From NCBI GenBank assembly GCA_041557595.1, contig JBFFGE010000035.1, positions 1-29,296 on the forward strand: 29,296 nucleotides of DNA, read 5' to 3'. Made by a program: the position numbers and the translations under genes. Below, piece by piece: positions 7,605 to 15,641 of this stretch (position 1 is its first letter; the number at the start of each line of letters is the position of its first letter). The notes under the pieces are model-generated. The model was not told where the DNA came from, searched no databases, and was given only the letters and a program-made list of their open reading frames with translations. The DNA comes from JAOTYV01 sp041557595 (lineage in GTDB: Bacteria > Pseudomonadota > Alphaproteobacteria > UBA8366).

Positions 7605-9647
7605 ATGACCGTGCAACGCGCCAGCGTTTGTCCGATGGATTGCCCGGATACCTGCAGTCTCACCGTCGATGTGGCAAATGACGAGGTGATGAAGGTACGC
7701 GGCTCGCACGCCAACCCGATCACCGAAGGCGTACTGTGCAACAAGGTCGCGCGCTACTATCCCGAATTCGTGCACGGCCCGGCACGGCTACGGACGCCGA
7801 TGCGGCGCACGGGGCCCCGCGGCGGCGACGGGTTCGAGCCGATCGGCTGGGATACGGCGCTCGATCTGATCCACGAGAATTTCACCCGCATCATCGCGGA
7901 ACACGGTCCGCAAGCGGTGATGCCGCTGAATTATGCCGGGCCGCATGGCATGCTGGCCGGCGATTCCATGTCGCTGCGCTTCTTCCACCGGCTCGGCGCG
8001 ACGCTGCTCAGCCGCCGCCCGCTTTGCGGCGGCATCAAGTCGACCGCCTATGAGGCGACTTTCGGGCCGACGCCGGGCATGCCGCTGCAGCAGGTCGTCC
8101 AGGCAAACCTCGTCATCGTCTGGGGTAACAACGTCACTGTCTCCAATTTGCATCTGATGCCGTTGCTCAACCGGGCCCGGCGCAACGGCGCGAAGATCGT
8201 CGTCGTCGACCCGAAACGCATCAAGGCTGCGGAGCAGGCGGACCTGCATCTGGCGCTGCGGCCCGGCACCGACGTGGTGCTGGCCTGGGCCGTGGCCTGC
8301 GAGCTGGAACGGCTCGGCGCGTTCGACCGGGATTTCATCGCCGGGCACGTGCACGGGTTCGACGGCTTCATGGAGCGGGCGCGGCAGTATCCGCCCGAGA
8401 TCGCGGCCGAGATCTGCGGCGTGCCGGAAGCGGACATCCGGACCCTCGCGTCCTGGTATGCGGAGGCCGAGCCGGCGGCGATCAGCGTCGGCAACGGGCT
8501 GGAGCGCAACCGCAACGGCGGCTCGGGCATCCGGTCGGTCTTCGCGCTGCCGGCGCTCGCCGGAAAGTTCGGCGTGCCGGGCGGCGGCATCATTTCCGGC
8601 GCGGGCTACGCCTTTCCCAAGACGATGGCCAAACTGCAGCGGCCGGACCTGGTGCCGCAGGGCACGCGCACGTTGAACATCCTCGACATCGGCCGATATA
8701 TCCTGGACGACACGCTCGACCCGCCGCTCAAGGGGCTGTTCATCTACAACCACAACCCGGTGATCGTGCATCCCGAACAGAACCGCATGAAGCAGGCGCT
8801 GGCGCGGGAAGACGTCTTCATCGCCGGCTGCGACGTCGCCTTCACCGACAGCATGCGCTATTGCGACGTGATCCTGCCGGCGGCGAGCCATTTCGAGCAT
8901 TCCGATCTCTACCCCGCCTATGGCCAGCAATTCCTGCAACGGGCCGAGCCGGTGATTCCGCGGGTGGGCGAGGCGCTGCCGAACACGGAAATCTTCCGCC
9001 GGCTGGCGGCGCGCTTCGGCTTCGACGAGCCGATCTTCACGGCCACCGACGAGGACCTGATGGCCGACGCGCTGGATAGCGGCGACCCCAGGCTGCGCGG
9101 GCTCGCGCCGACCGGCCTCGCGCTCGACGGCGCGCTCAAGATGACCGTCGGCGGCGCGGAAGACGCCGAGCCGGTCCTGTTCAAGAACGTCTTTCCGAAG
9201 ACCCCCAGCGGCAAGATCGAGCTCGACTCGCAGGACATGGAAGACCGGTTCGGCGCGCGATTGCCCGCGTATGTGCCGCTCGACTCCGACTATCCGCTGA
9301 CCCTGATCACACCGTCCTCGGACAAGCGCATCACGTCCACCTTCGGCGGCGTCAAGGATTGCGACGCGACACCGTCGCTGGAGATGCACCCGGACGACGC
9401 GGCCGCCCGCGGCCTGGAAAACGGCGCGCCGGTGAAGGTGTGGAACGATCTCGGCGAGGTGCACCTGCCGTTGCGGATCACCGATGCGGTGCGTCCGGGC
9501 GTGGTCTGCTCGGCCAAGGGCGCGTGGTTCAAGACCACCGACAACGGCCAGACCGTCTCCGCGCTCGCCCCCGCGACAAAGGCCGATATCGCCGAAGGCG
9601 CGTGCTACAACGATACGCGCGTCGAGGTGGCGGTGTATGCGACTTGA
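7605..9647 (+). CDS. molybdopterin oxidoreductase (DMSO reductase superfamily)
   Basis: This 680-residue protein belongs to the molybdopterin-dinucleotide oxidoreductase family. The N-terminal 4Fe-4S binding pattern is ASVCPMDCPDTC (Cys9, Cys13, Cys17) with Cys45 in EGVLCNK. Family features follow in order: NYAGPHG, RRPLCGGIKSTAYEATFG (Cys141 is a candidate Mo ligand), VIVWGNNVTVSN, KIVVVDPKR, FIYNHNPVIVHPEQ, MRYCDVILPAASHFEHSD, and a C-terminal MopB-type domain with ENGAPVKVWNDLGEVHLP and GVVCSAKGAWFK. No twin-arginine signal is present, so it should be cytoplasmic. I chose the ATG giving MTVQRASVC, supported by GAGAGGAAA about 7 bases upstream; the frame extends 31 codons further. No partner electron-transfer subunit is beside it. 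The substrate is not readable; formate, an N-oxide/S-oxide or a xenobiotic are all possible. Confidence 0.92.
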   Translation: MTVQRASVCPMDCPDTCSLTVDVANDEVMKVRGSHANPITEGVLCNKVARYYPEFVHGPARLRTPMRRTGPRGGDGFEPIGWDTALDLIHENFTRIIAEHGPQAVMPLNYAGPHGMLAGDSMSLRFFHRLGATLLSRRPLCGGIKSTAYEATFGPTPGMPLQQVVQANLVIVWGNNVTVSNLHLMPLLNRARRNGAKIVVVDPKRIKAAEQADLHLALRPGTDVVLAWAVACELERLGAFDRDFIAGHVHGFDGFMERARQYPPEIAAEICGVPEADIRTLASWYAEAEPAAISVGNGLERNRNGGSGIRSVFALPALAGKFGVPGGGIISGAGYAFPKTMAKLQRPDLVPQGTRTLNILDIGRYILDDTLDPPLKGLFIYNHNPVIVHPEQNRMKQALAREDVFIAGCDVAFTDSMRYCDVILPAASHFEHSDLYPAYGQQFLQRAEPVIPRVGEALPNTEIFRRLAARFGFDEPIFTATDEDLMADALDSGDPRLRGLAPTGLALDGALKMTVGGAEDAEPVLFKNVFPKTPSGKIELDSQDMEDRFGARLPAYVPLDSDYPLTLITPSSDKRITSTFGGVKDCDATPSLEMHPDDAAARGLENGAPVKVWNDLGEVHLPLRITDAVRPGVVCSAKGAWFKTTDNGQTVSALAPATKADIAEGACYNDTRVEVAVYAT

Positions 9648-9712
9648 GCTCGGGCGGGTGCGGTCGAAATTGTCATAGCGGCGATGATTAATATCGTGCG
9701 TGGAGAAACCCG

Positions 9713-9831
9713 CATACTTCGACAGGCTTAGCATGAGGATTTCTCCAGGCATAGAGCGCGCTCACGCGCGGAACCATGCGTCTCACCGTCCTATCCCGTT
9801 AACGTCCTCATACTGAGCCTGTCGATGTATG
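9713..9831. repeat. 119-bp palindromic intergenic element with 27-bp imperfect inverted ends
   Basis: The arms 9713-9739 and 9805-9831 are inverted copies matching at 24 of 27 positions and contain the core CGACAGGCT. A central hairpin GCGCG-CTCA-CGCGC lies at 9756-9769. It fills the gap between two convergent genes. Repeats with a core like TCGACAGGCTCAGCATGAGG are widespread in alphaproteobacterial intergenic regions, as recalled and not searched. It carries no coding capacity, and a bidirectional transcription-terminating role is plausible. Confidence 0.75.
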
Positions 9832-9868
9832 ACCCTGGGTGCGGGATGCTTTTTGGCGATTAGCGCGC

Positions 9869-10630
9869 CTAACCCCGAGCCTTCTCGAGGAACTGCGCAG
9901 TCCCCGCGCCGAGCAATTTCGGCAGGTGGTTGTAGATATATTTGACGCCGTTGCCGAGAACGGTGTCGATGTTGTTCAACGCGGCGGGCATGCCGGGCGT
10001 CTTGCCGGCGGCGGTGATCTTGCGCAGCGAATCCTCGATCGCGCTTTTCACCGGCTCGACGCCGGGCTGGCCGGGGTGGCCCATCGATTGCGACAGGTCC
10101 GACGGGCCGATGAAGAAGACGTCGACGCCGTCGACCTCCAGGATCTCGTCGACATTCTCGATCGCCGCCGCGTGTTCGAGCTGGACGCATACCAGCGTCT
10201 CCTTGTTGCTCGCCGCGACGAATTCCTCCATCGATTGCCCCAGCCCGTAGCTGTCGGGCCGCGTGCCGGTGGCGAGACCGCGATTGTCGCCCGGGCCGAA
10301 CTTGACGGCGGAGACGGCGCGGCGCGCGTCCTCCGCGCTGTTGACGTGCGGCACCTGCACCCCCATCGCGCCCCGGTCCATAATCGAGGAGATATCCGCC
10401 TTGGCGTTGCTGCGCGGCCGGGCGATCGGCGTGATGCCGCTCGCTTCCGAGGCCATGATCATTAGCTCGGCGGTTTCCAGGTCGATGGTGCCGTGTTCCA
10501 GGTCGATCAGCACCCAGTCGAACCCCGCATGGGCGACCATCTCGACCATCTGCGGCGACGGGATCATGATCGAACAGCCGAAGGCCGGCTCGCCGGCCAG
10601 CAGTTTCGATTTCATGCGGTTTTGTTTCAT
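9869..10630 (-). CDS. HpcH/HpaI-type class II pyruvate aldolase
   Basis: The 253-residue protein is a metal-dependent aldolase of the HpcH/HpaI family, which cleaves 4-hydroxy-2-oxo acids (for example 4-hydroxy-2-oxoheptanedioate or 2-keto-3-deoxy sugar acids) to pyruvate and an aldehyde. Key motifs are WVLIDLEHGTIDLE (His46), PIARPRSN (Arg71, pyruvate binding), GVQVPHVNSAEDARRAV, CVQLEHAAAIENV (Glu152, metal) and VFFIGPSDLSQSMG (Asp178, metal). The start ATG has AAGGA about 10 bases upstream; MKSK at 10615 is an alternative. It begins 20 bases after the sulfatase gene on the same strand, so the two are likely one operon. Exact aldol substrate unknown. Confidence 0.93.
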   Translation of the reverse strand: MKQNRMKSKLLAGEPAFGCSIMIPSPQMVEMVAHAGFDWVLIDLEHGTIDLETAELMIMASEASGITPIARPRSNAKADISSIMDRGAMGVQVPHVNSAEDARRAVSAVKFGPGDNRGLATGTRPDSYGLGQSMEEFVAASNKETLVCVQLEHAAAIENVDEILEVDGVDVFFIGPSDLSQSMGHPGQPGVEPVKSAIEDSLRKITAAGKTPGMPAALNNIDTVLGNGVKYIYNHLPKLLGAGTAQFLEKARG

Positions 10631-10650
10631 TTACGGGCGTTCCTTATGCC

Positions 10651-12105
10651 TTAGCGGCTGAAGACCGGCGCCACGCCGGGTGCGGGCGTGCCGTCGTATT
10701 TGCCGCGCGCAATCAGTGCCTCGCGGCCGCCATTGGCTTCCACCAGCGCGGTTTGCGACCGATAGGCCGCCTCGTCCGCCGCCTCCGGGTCGACGATGGT
10801 GCGCAGGATGGCGTGGTAGTCCCGGACGATGTCCTGATGATCCGGATCGCCGGCGAGGCTGGTGAGTTCTTCCGGGTCCGCCTCCAGATCGAACAGTTCG
10901 GGTTCATAGCCGACATAGTGGATGTATTTGTATTTCCCCTTGCGGATCATGAAGGCGGCCCGGTCCGCGGCCGCGGCGTAATACTCGCAGAACGCCACCC
11001 GGTCGGGATCGGACGTTGCCTGCGCCACCGCGATCATGGATCGTCCCGGCAGGGCGCGCGCCTCGGGCAAATCGGCGAGCCCGGCCGCGTCGAGGATCGT
11101 CGGCGCCACGTCGAGCAGGGTCACCGGCGTCGTCGAGACCGCGTTCTCCGGCACGCCGGGCCCGGCGACGATCATCGGGATGAACGCCGATTCCTCGTAC
11201 ATGTTCGATTTGCCGAACAGCCGCCGCGTGCCCAGGTTGTCGCCATGGTCGGAGGTATAGATCACCAGCGTATTGTCGCGCAGGCCGCATTCGTCCAGGC
11301 AGTCCAGCACCCGGCCGATCTTATGGTCGAGATAGCTGATGCAGCCGTAATAGCTCGCCAGCAGGATGCGCCGCGTTTCCTCGGTGAGAAAGTCGTTGTA
11401 GTTCCGGTTGCGTTCCATCTTCTGGATCCAGGGATGCGTCTCGGCATCCGGGTCGGACAGTTTCGGCGTCGGCATGCGATCGGTCGGGTAGAGGTCGTAG
11501 AATTCCTGCGGCGCGATATAGGGCGGGTGCGGGCATACGAAGGAGGTGAAAAGGGCGAACGGCGCGCCGTTCGGATCCGTGGCCCTGGCCCGCAGCCAAT
11601 CGCAGGTCCGGTTGGCGATGTCGTGGTCGTATTTCGTGTAGGTACTGTCGCCGGGTCCGATATCGGTCATCACCTTGCTGGTTTCCATCGGCTCGGTCAT
11701 CGGACGCTTGATGCAGCTGCGGAGGTCGCCCAAACCCTCGACCACATGCATCGGAATGATCTGCTCGGCAAAGCCGGTCGGATCGGTTTCGTTGCGGAAA
11801 TGCAGCTTGCCGATCGAGGTGGCGGAGGACCCGTTCTCCGCCAGCAGGTGATGCCAGCTCTTGATGCGGCCGTCATAGGGATGGGCGTTGCACCAGTAGC
11901 CGGATTTGAAAACGTATTGTCCGGTTGCGATGACCGCGCGGGCGGGCACGCAGATCGCCGAATTGGTATAGGCGGTGGCAAAGCGGGTGCCGCGCGCCGC
12001 CAGCCGATCGATGTTCGGCGTCACGGCGAAGTCATGGCCATAGCAGGCGGACGCCTTGCCTTGATGCTGGTCGGACATGATGTAGAGGACGTTCAACGGC
12101 TTCAT
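10651..12105 (-). CDS. type I sulfatase (formylglycine-dependent)
   Basis: This 484-residue hydrolase belongs to the alkaline phosphatase/sulfatase superfamily. The formylglycine signature C-x-P-x-R is present as ICVPARAVIATGQY (Cys52 to be oxidised, Arg56). Metal ligands can be placed at Asp12-Gln13 (IMSDQH) and in YTSDHGDNLG. There is no signal peptide, so the enzyme acts in the cytoplasm, on an imported substrate such as a choline-sulfate-like or aryl-sulfate ester. Some members with this architecture are instead phosphonate monoester hydrolases or phosphodiesterases. The start is supported by AAGGGA about 11 bases upstream. It is followed at 20 bases by the HpaI-type aldolase, which suggests a small catabolic operon. 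Confidence 0.92.
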   Translation of the reverse strand: MKPLNVLYIMSDQHQGKASACYGHDFAVTPNIDRLAARGTRFATAYTNSAICVPARAVIATGQYVFKSGYWCNAHPYDGRIKSWHHLLAENGSSATSIGKLHFRNETDPTGFAEQIIPMHVVEGLGDLRSCIKRPMTEPMETSKVMTDIGPGDSTYTKYDHDIANRTCDWLRARATDPNGAPFALFTSFVCPHPPYIAPQEFYDLYPTDRMPTPKLSDPDAETHPWIQKMERNRNYNDFLTEETRRILLASYYGCISYLDHKIGRVLDCLDECGLRDNTLVIYTSDHGDNLGTRRLFGKSNMYEESAFIPMIVAGPGVPENAVSTTPVTLLDVAPTILDAAGLADLPEARALPGRSMIAVAQATSDPDRVAFCEYYAAAADRAAFMIRKGKYKYIHYVGYEPELFDLEADPEELTSLAGDPDHQDIVRDYHAILRTIVDPEAADEAAYRSQTALVEANGGREALIARGKYDGTPAPGVAPVFSR

Positions 12106-12320
12106 CGCAAATTTTCCCTTGGATGCGGCGGGCGCGGCGACAGGAGGGGCACGTCCGGCCGGCGCAGGCGGTACGGAAGTGACCGTAGTATAACCCCAGT
12201 TTGGGATATCGGGAGAATGCTAAGCCTCAAAGCGCTGCACGGCGGGTGTTGGCGTCCGAAAGGCCTGCCTGCGCGCTTGAAATTCAGCGGGTCAGTTCGT
12301 AGGGTCAATTTGCTGGCGGC

Positions 12321-12394
12321 GCGGGCGTAGCTCAATGGCAGAGCAGAAGCTTCCCAAGCTTACGACGAGGGTTCGATTCCCTTCGCCCGCTCCA
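12321..12394 (+). tRNA. tRNA-Gly (anticodon CCC)
   Basis: A complete cloverleaf can be folded: acceptor GCGGGCG/CGCCCGC, D-stem GCTC/GAGC, anticodon arm GAAGC-TTCCCAA-GCTTA, T-arm GAGGG-TTCGATT-CCCTT, then discriminator T and an encoded CCA. The loop TTCCCAA gives anticodon CCC, reading GGG. The top pair of the anticodon stem is a G-A mismatch, which I recall also in other alphaproteobacterial copies. Confidence 0.96.
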
Positions 12395-12409
12395 ATTCCG
12401 CGCGTTCTG

Positions 12410-12447
12410 GACCATTTCTCGTTCAACTTGACTGAAGTGAAATGGTC
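12410..12447. terminator. stem-loop downstream of tRNA-Gly
   Basis: GACCATTTC (12410-12418) and GAAATGGTC (12439-12447) form a perfect 9-bp inverted repeat 15 bases after the tRNA. The 20-base loop can form a smaller TTCA/TGAA stem. It may end the tRNA transcript or define its 3' processing. There is no clear U tract. Confidence 0.45.
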
Positions 12448-12478
12448 GCTCTCTTTACTTTAGCGCAAATACGTCGTC

Positions 12479-12497
12479 GCGAACCGTTTCGGTTCGC
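12479..12497 (-). terminator. hairpin after the gamma-glutamyltransferase stop, candidate terminator
   Basis: GCGAACCG-TTT-CGGTTCGC is a perfect 8-bp hairpin with a 3-base loop, 12 bases beyond the stop codon of the minus-strand gene. No long U run follows in that direction, so its strength as an intrinsic terminator is uncertain. Confidence 0.5.
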
Positions 12498-12509
12498 TCG
12501 GGAAGTGCT

Positions 12510-14273
12510 CTATTTCCCCATCACCATGCCTTCGCGCCGGGGATCGGCGCCGCCGGTCAGGCCGTGTTTGGTCACCTCGATACCGTGCAGACCGCTGGTC
12601 AGGTGGCGGACCTTCACGCTGTGGCCCTTCGCCTGCAGCGCGTCGCGAAAGCGTTCCGCCGCCGTGTCCTTTTCCAACTCGGCGTGTTTCGTGCGGGCGC
12701 CGAAATGGGGCAGCGCGATCGCCGACTGGATATCCATGTCCCAGTCCAGGACGGCCACCACCGTCTTCGCCACATAATTCAAAATCCGGATGCCGCCGGG
12801 CGAGCCGACGACGAGGCGGAGCGCGCCGTCGGGGCCGAGGACGATCGTCGGCGACATCGACGACCGAGGCCGCTTGCCGCCGTTCGGCCGGTTGGCGACC
12901 GGAAGGCCGTCCTTGGTGGGCCGAAACGCAAAAGCGACCAGATCGTCGTTCAACAGGAAGCCGCGCACCATGATGCCCGAGCCGAAGCCGCGGCCGATCG
13001 AGGTGGTGAAGGAGACCGCGTTGCCGGCCGCATCGACCACCGCCAGGTGGCTGGTCGAAGGCGGCTCCGCGTCGTCGCCGGGCGCGGTGCGCATCGCCTT
13101 TTTCATCGGCGGCGTGCCGGGGCCGGGCCGGGGCATCGCGCGGCCCGGATTGATCCGATTCGCGCGGTGGGCGAGGTATCCCCGGTCGAGCAAGCCGGCG
13201 GCCGGTACCGTCACGAAGGCGGGATCGGCGATGTAGCGGACCCGGTCGGCAAAGGCGAGGCGGGAGGCTTCGATGAAAAGATGCACTGCCTCGGGCGAGT
13301 CCGCGCCGAGCGTGCGCAGGTCGAACGGCTCCAGCAGGCCCAGCGTCATCCCGAGCGTAATCCCGCCGGTGGTCGACGGGCCGACGCCGCAGACACGGTG
13401 CCGCCGGTAGCGGACGCAGGCGGGCGCGTTCTGGACCGTGCGATAGGAACGCACGTCTGCGACCGTCATCGGCGCGGGATGTTCGACCGCCTCGGTAACC
13501 GCCTCGGCGATATCCCGGGCAATGGGTCCGGCATAGAAAGCATCCGCGCCCTTGGCCGCAAGGGTGCGCAGCGTCGCCGCATACGCCGGATTGACCAGCC
13601 GGTGGCCCGCCGGCCATGCCTCGCCGTCGCCGTCGAGCAGATAGGCGCGCGCGGCAGGATCGCGTAGCAGTTTACGGTTCCGGGCGATCTGTTTGTGCAG
13701 CCGGGGCGAGACCGCGAAGCCTTGCTCGGCCAGTTTGATCGCCGGCTCGAACAGCTCCTTCCAGGGCAGTTTGCCATGGCGGCGATGGGTCAGCGCGAAC
13801 AGGCGCGGCACGCCCGGTACGCCGACGGTCCGGCCGCCCCAATGCGCCGCGCGGCGCCCGACCGGCGTGCCGTCGGCTTCCAGGAAATGATTCGGTTTCA
13901 CGGCAGCGGGCGCCTGCGTACGGCCGTCATAGCTGTCGACCCGACGGTCGCGCGCCGACCAATGCAGCAGATAGCCGCCGCCGCCGATGCCGGAGCTTTG
14001 TGCTTCCACCAGTCCCAGGACCAGCGAGGCGGCGATGGCCGCGTCGATCGCCGATCCGCCGCGCCGCAGAATGTCGTAACCGGCGCGCGCCGCATGGCGG
14101 TTCGCGACCGAGATCATGAAGGATTTCGAATGCACCGCTTTCTTCGGCGTGAAGCCGGTGTGCATTTCCGGTTGGGCCTGCGCGCGCACGGTCATTGGCG
14201 TCAGGATTCCGATGACGAGCAGCGCGGTCAGCGCCGCAAGGGTGTTGATCGATCGAACGGAGCTTTGGCGCAT
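12510..14273 (-). CDS. ggt: secreted gamma-glutamyltransferase precursor
   Basis: The 587-residue proenzyme of the Ntn-hydrolase family cleaves gamma-glutamyl bonds (glutathione and similar) or transfers the glutamyl group. A Sec signal peptide is visible (hydrophobic TLAALTALLVIGILTP, likely cut after VRA near residue 31), so it works in the periplasm. The large-subunit part has AGYDILRRGGSAIDAAIAA and SSGIGGGGYLLHW. Autocleavage should occur before Thr407 in PPSTSHLAVVDAAGNAVSFT, giving a 180-residue small subunit with GGKRPRSSMSPTIV and GSPGGIRI. Length is normal. The usual LNNxxxDFS stretch reads LNDDLVAFAF, a family variant. It is divergent from the enolase-superfamily gene with 118 bases between. 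It could also be a glutaryl-7-ACA acylase-like relative. Confidence 0.93.
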   Translation of the reverse strand: MRQSSVRSINTLAALTALLVIGILTPMTVRAQAQPEMHTGFTPKKAVHSKSFMISVANRHAARAGYDILRRGGSAIDAAIAASLVLGLVEAQSSGIGGGGYLLHWSARDRRVDSYDGRTQAPAAVKPNHFLEADGTPVGRRAAHWGGRTVGVPGVPRLFALTHRRHGKLPWKELFEPAIKLAEQGFAVSPRLHKQIARNRKLLRDPAARAYLLDGDGEAWPAGHRLVNPAYAATLRTLAAKGADAFYAGPIARDIAEAVTEAVEHPAPMTVADVRSYRTVQNAPACVRYRRHRVCGVGPSTTGGITLGMTLGLLEPFDLRTLGADSPEAVHLFIEASRLAFADRVRYIADPAFVTVPAAGLLDRGYLAHRANRINPGRAMPRPGPGTPPMKKAMRTAPGDDAEPPSTSHLAVVDAAGNAVSFTTSIGRGFGSGIMVRGFLLNDDLVAFAFRPTKDGLPVANRPNGGKRPRSSMSPTIVLGPDGALRLVVGSPGGIRILNYVAKTVVAVLDWDMDIQSAIALPHFGARTKHAELEKDTAAERFRDALQAKGHSVKVRHLTSGLHGIEVTKHGLTGGADPRREGMVMGK

Positions 14274-14332
14274 CGTTACGAGACTCTTTCCGGTTCCGGC
14301 GGGGGCCGCCTATGCGGTTGGCCGCTCAGGGG

Positions 14333-14338
14333 TATAAT
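14333..14338 (+). promoter_or_regulatory. consensus -10 box TATAAT upstream of the enolase-superfamily gene
   Basis: A perfect TATAAT stands out in this GC-rich gap, about 54 bases before the downstream start codon. No -35 box can be seen at normal spacing, so the promoter call is tentative. Confidence 0.35.
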
Positions 14339-14391
14339 CTGCGGCGTTAAGGAACCGTAAAAGCGGATCATGTCGTCCAGGGAGGAAATCC

Positions 14392-15501
14392 ATGCGCATC
14401 GAGAAGATCGAAACCATACCGGTCGTCATTCCGCTGACCCGGGTGTTCGGCGGCAGCAAGTATTCGGTGCCGACCCGGGCGACCGTGGTCACGCGCATCC
14501 ATGCGGAAGGCGGGCTGGTCAGCGAGGTCTACAACGGCGACGACCGTAGCGGCGGCCCTGAAATTTGCAAGATCATTCAGGGGGAGCTGGCGCCGTTGAT
14601 TCTGGGCGAGGACGCGATGGCGGTCGAACGCATCTGGGCGAAGATGTTTTCCATCGCCCATCTGATCCGCGACCGGGCGCGGGTGATGGAGGCGATCGCC
14701 TGCGTCGATACCGCCCTGTGGGATCTCGTCGGCAAGGCGCTCGGCACCAGCGTCGCCAAACTGTTCGGCGGCTACCGCGACCGCATGCCGATCATCTCGA
14801 TCGGCGGGTATTACGAGGACGGCGTCACGCTGGACGATTACCGCAAGGAGATGGAGACGCTGAAGGGGCTCGGCCTCGCCGGGGTCAAGTTCAAGGTCGG
14901 CGGGCTGACGCTGGACGAGGATTTCGCCCGGGTCGAGGCGGCGCGCGACGGCGCCGGACCGGATTTCCTGATCGCCATCGACGCCAACCGCGGCTGGGCG
15001 ACGGCGGACGCGGTTAAATTCGCCCGCCGGGTCGAGCCGCTGGACATCCTGTGGTTCGAGGAGCCGTGCCATTGGTACGACGATTATCCGGGCAATGCCG
15101 AGGTGCGGCGTGCCACAAGCATTCCCATCGCGTCCGGGCAAAGCGAGATCACCGGCCATGGCGTCAAACGCCTGATCGCGGCGGGCGGGATCGACTTCTG
15201 CAACATCGACGCGTCGCATTGCGGCGGGCCGACCGAATGGCGGCGCATCGCCGGGCTGTGCGCGCTGCACGGCGTGCGCATGGCGATGCATGAGGAAGGC
15301 CACCTGTCGATGCACCTGCTGTCCGGCATCCCGCACGGCAGTTTCGTCGAATGTTTCGCCGACCCGGACCGCGACCCGGTCTGGCAGGCGATGTACGCCA
15401 ATCGGCCGGCCATCGAAAACGGCGAAATCGCCGTGCCGCAAGCGCCCGGCTTCGGCATCGAACTGGATTGGGACATGGTGAAAAAGTATCGGGTGGATTA
15501 G
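14392..15501 (+). CDS. mandelate racemase / muconate lactonizing enzyme family protein
   Basis: This 369-residue enolase-superfamily enzyme has an N-terminal capping domain and a C-terminal barrel. Active-site elements are visible in order: VKFKVG (Lys166-x-Lys168, general base), IDANRGW (Asp198), WFEEP (Glu223), ASGQSEI (Glu252), IDASHCGG (Asp273) and MAMHEEGH (His300). The KxK plus Asp-His arrangement is that of the mandelate racemase subgroup, which includes sugar-acid dehydratases and racemases. The substrate cannot be assigned. A strong GGGAGGAAA ribosome binding site precedes the ATG. No partner gene follows on the same strand. The nearby HpaI-type aldolase could in principle cleave a 2-keto-3-deoxy acid made by such a dehydratase, but this is inference. 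Confidence 0.92.
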   Translation: MRIEKIETIPVVIPLTRVFGGSKYSVPTRATVVTRIHAEGGLVSEVYNGDDRSGGPEICKIIQGELAPLILGEDAMAVERIWAKMFSIAHLIRDRARVMEAIACVDTALWDLVGKALGTSVAKLFGGYRDRMPIISIGGYYEDGVTLDDYRKEMETLKGLGLAGVKFKVGGLTLDEDFARVEAARDGAGPDFLIAIDANRGWATADAVKFARRVEPLDILWFEEPCHWYDDYPGNAEVRRATSIPIASGQSEITGHGVKRLIAAGGIDFCNIDASHCGGPTEWRRIAGLCALHGVRMAMHEEGHLSMHLLSGIPHGSFVECFADPDRDPVWQAMYANRPAIENGEIAVPQAPGFGIELDWDMVKKYRVD

Positions 15502-15516
15502 GGAGGGGCGGCCATC

Positions 15517-15598
15517 GTCATTCCCGCGACGGCGGGAATCCAGATATATCAGCGTCGTATGGATTCCGGATCGGCGCTTCGCGCTGTCCGGAATGACG
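15517..15598. repeat. palindromic intergenic repeat, copy A (GTCATTCC...GGAATGAC)
   Basis: The unit starts GTCATTCCCGCG and ends GTCCGGAATGACGAC. It contains a left hairpin (ATTCCCGCGACGGCGGGAAT) and a right hairpin (GGATTCCGGATC to GTCCGGAATGAC). A second, diverged copy in the same orientation lies at about 16317-16397. This type of repeat is very common in alphaproteobacteria. It lies between convergent genes. Confidence 0.8.
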
Positions 15599-15641
15599 AC
15601 AGTCGGTAGTGAAATCGCTGCCAACGCCTGCCTCTTCCGCG

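Noticed and set aside
7788..9752. A 654-codon open frame on the minus strand
   Set aside because: It is antisense to the molybdopterin oxidoreductase, and the sequence is rich in Arg, Gly, Asp and His with no recognisable motif. It is a shadow of GC-rich codon use.
12106..12320. Possible gene in the 215-base gap between the sulfatase and tRNA-Gly
   Set aside because: The open frames there are short and compositionally poor. The gap probably holds the sulfatase and tRNA promoters, although no clear boxes could be fixed.
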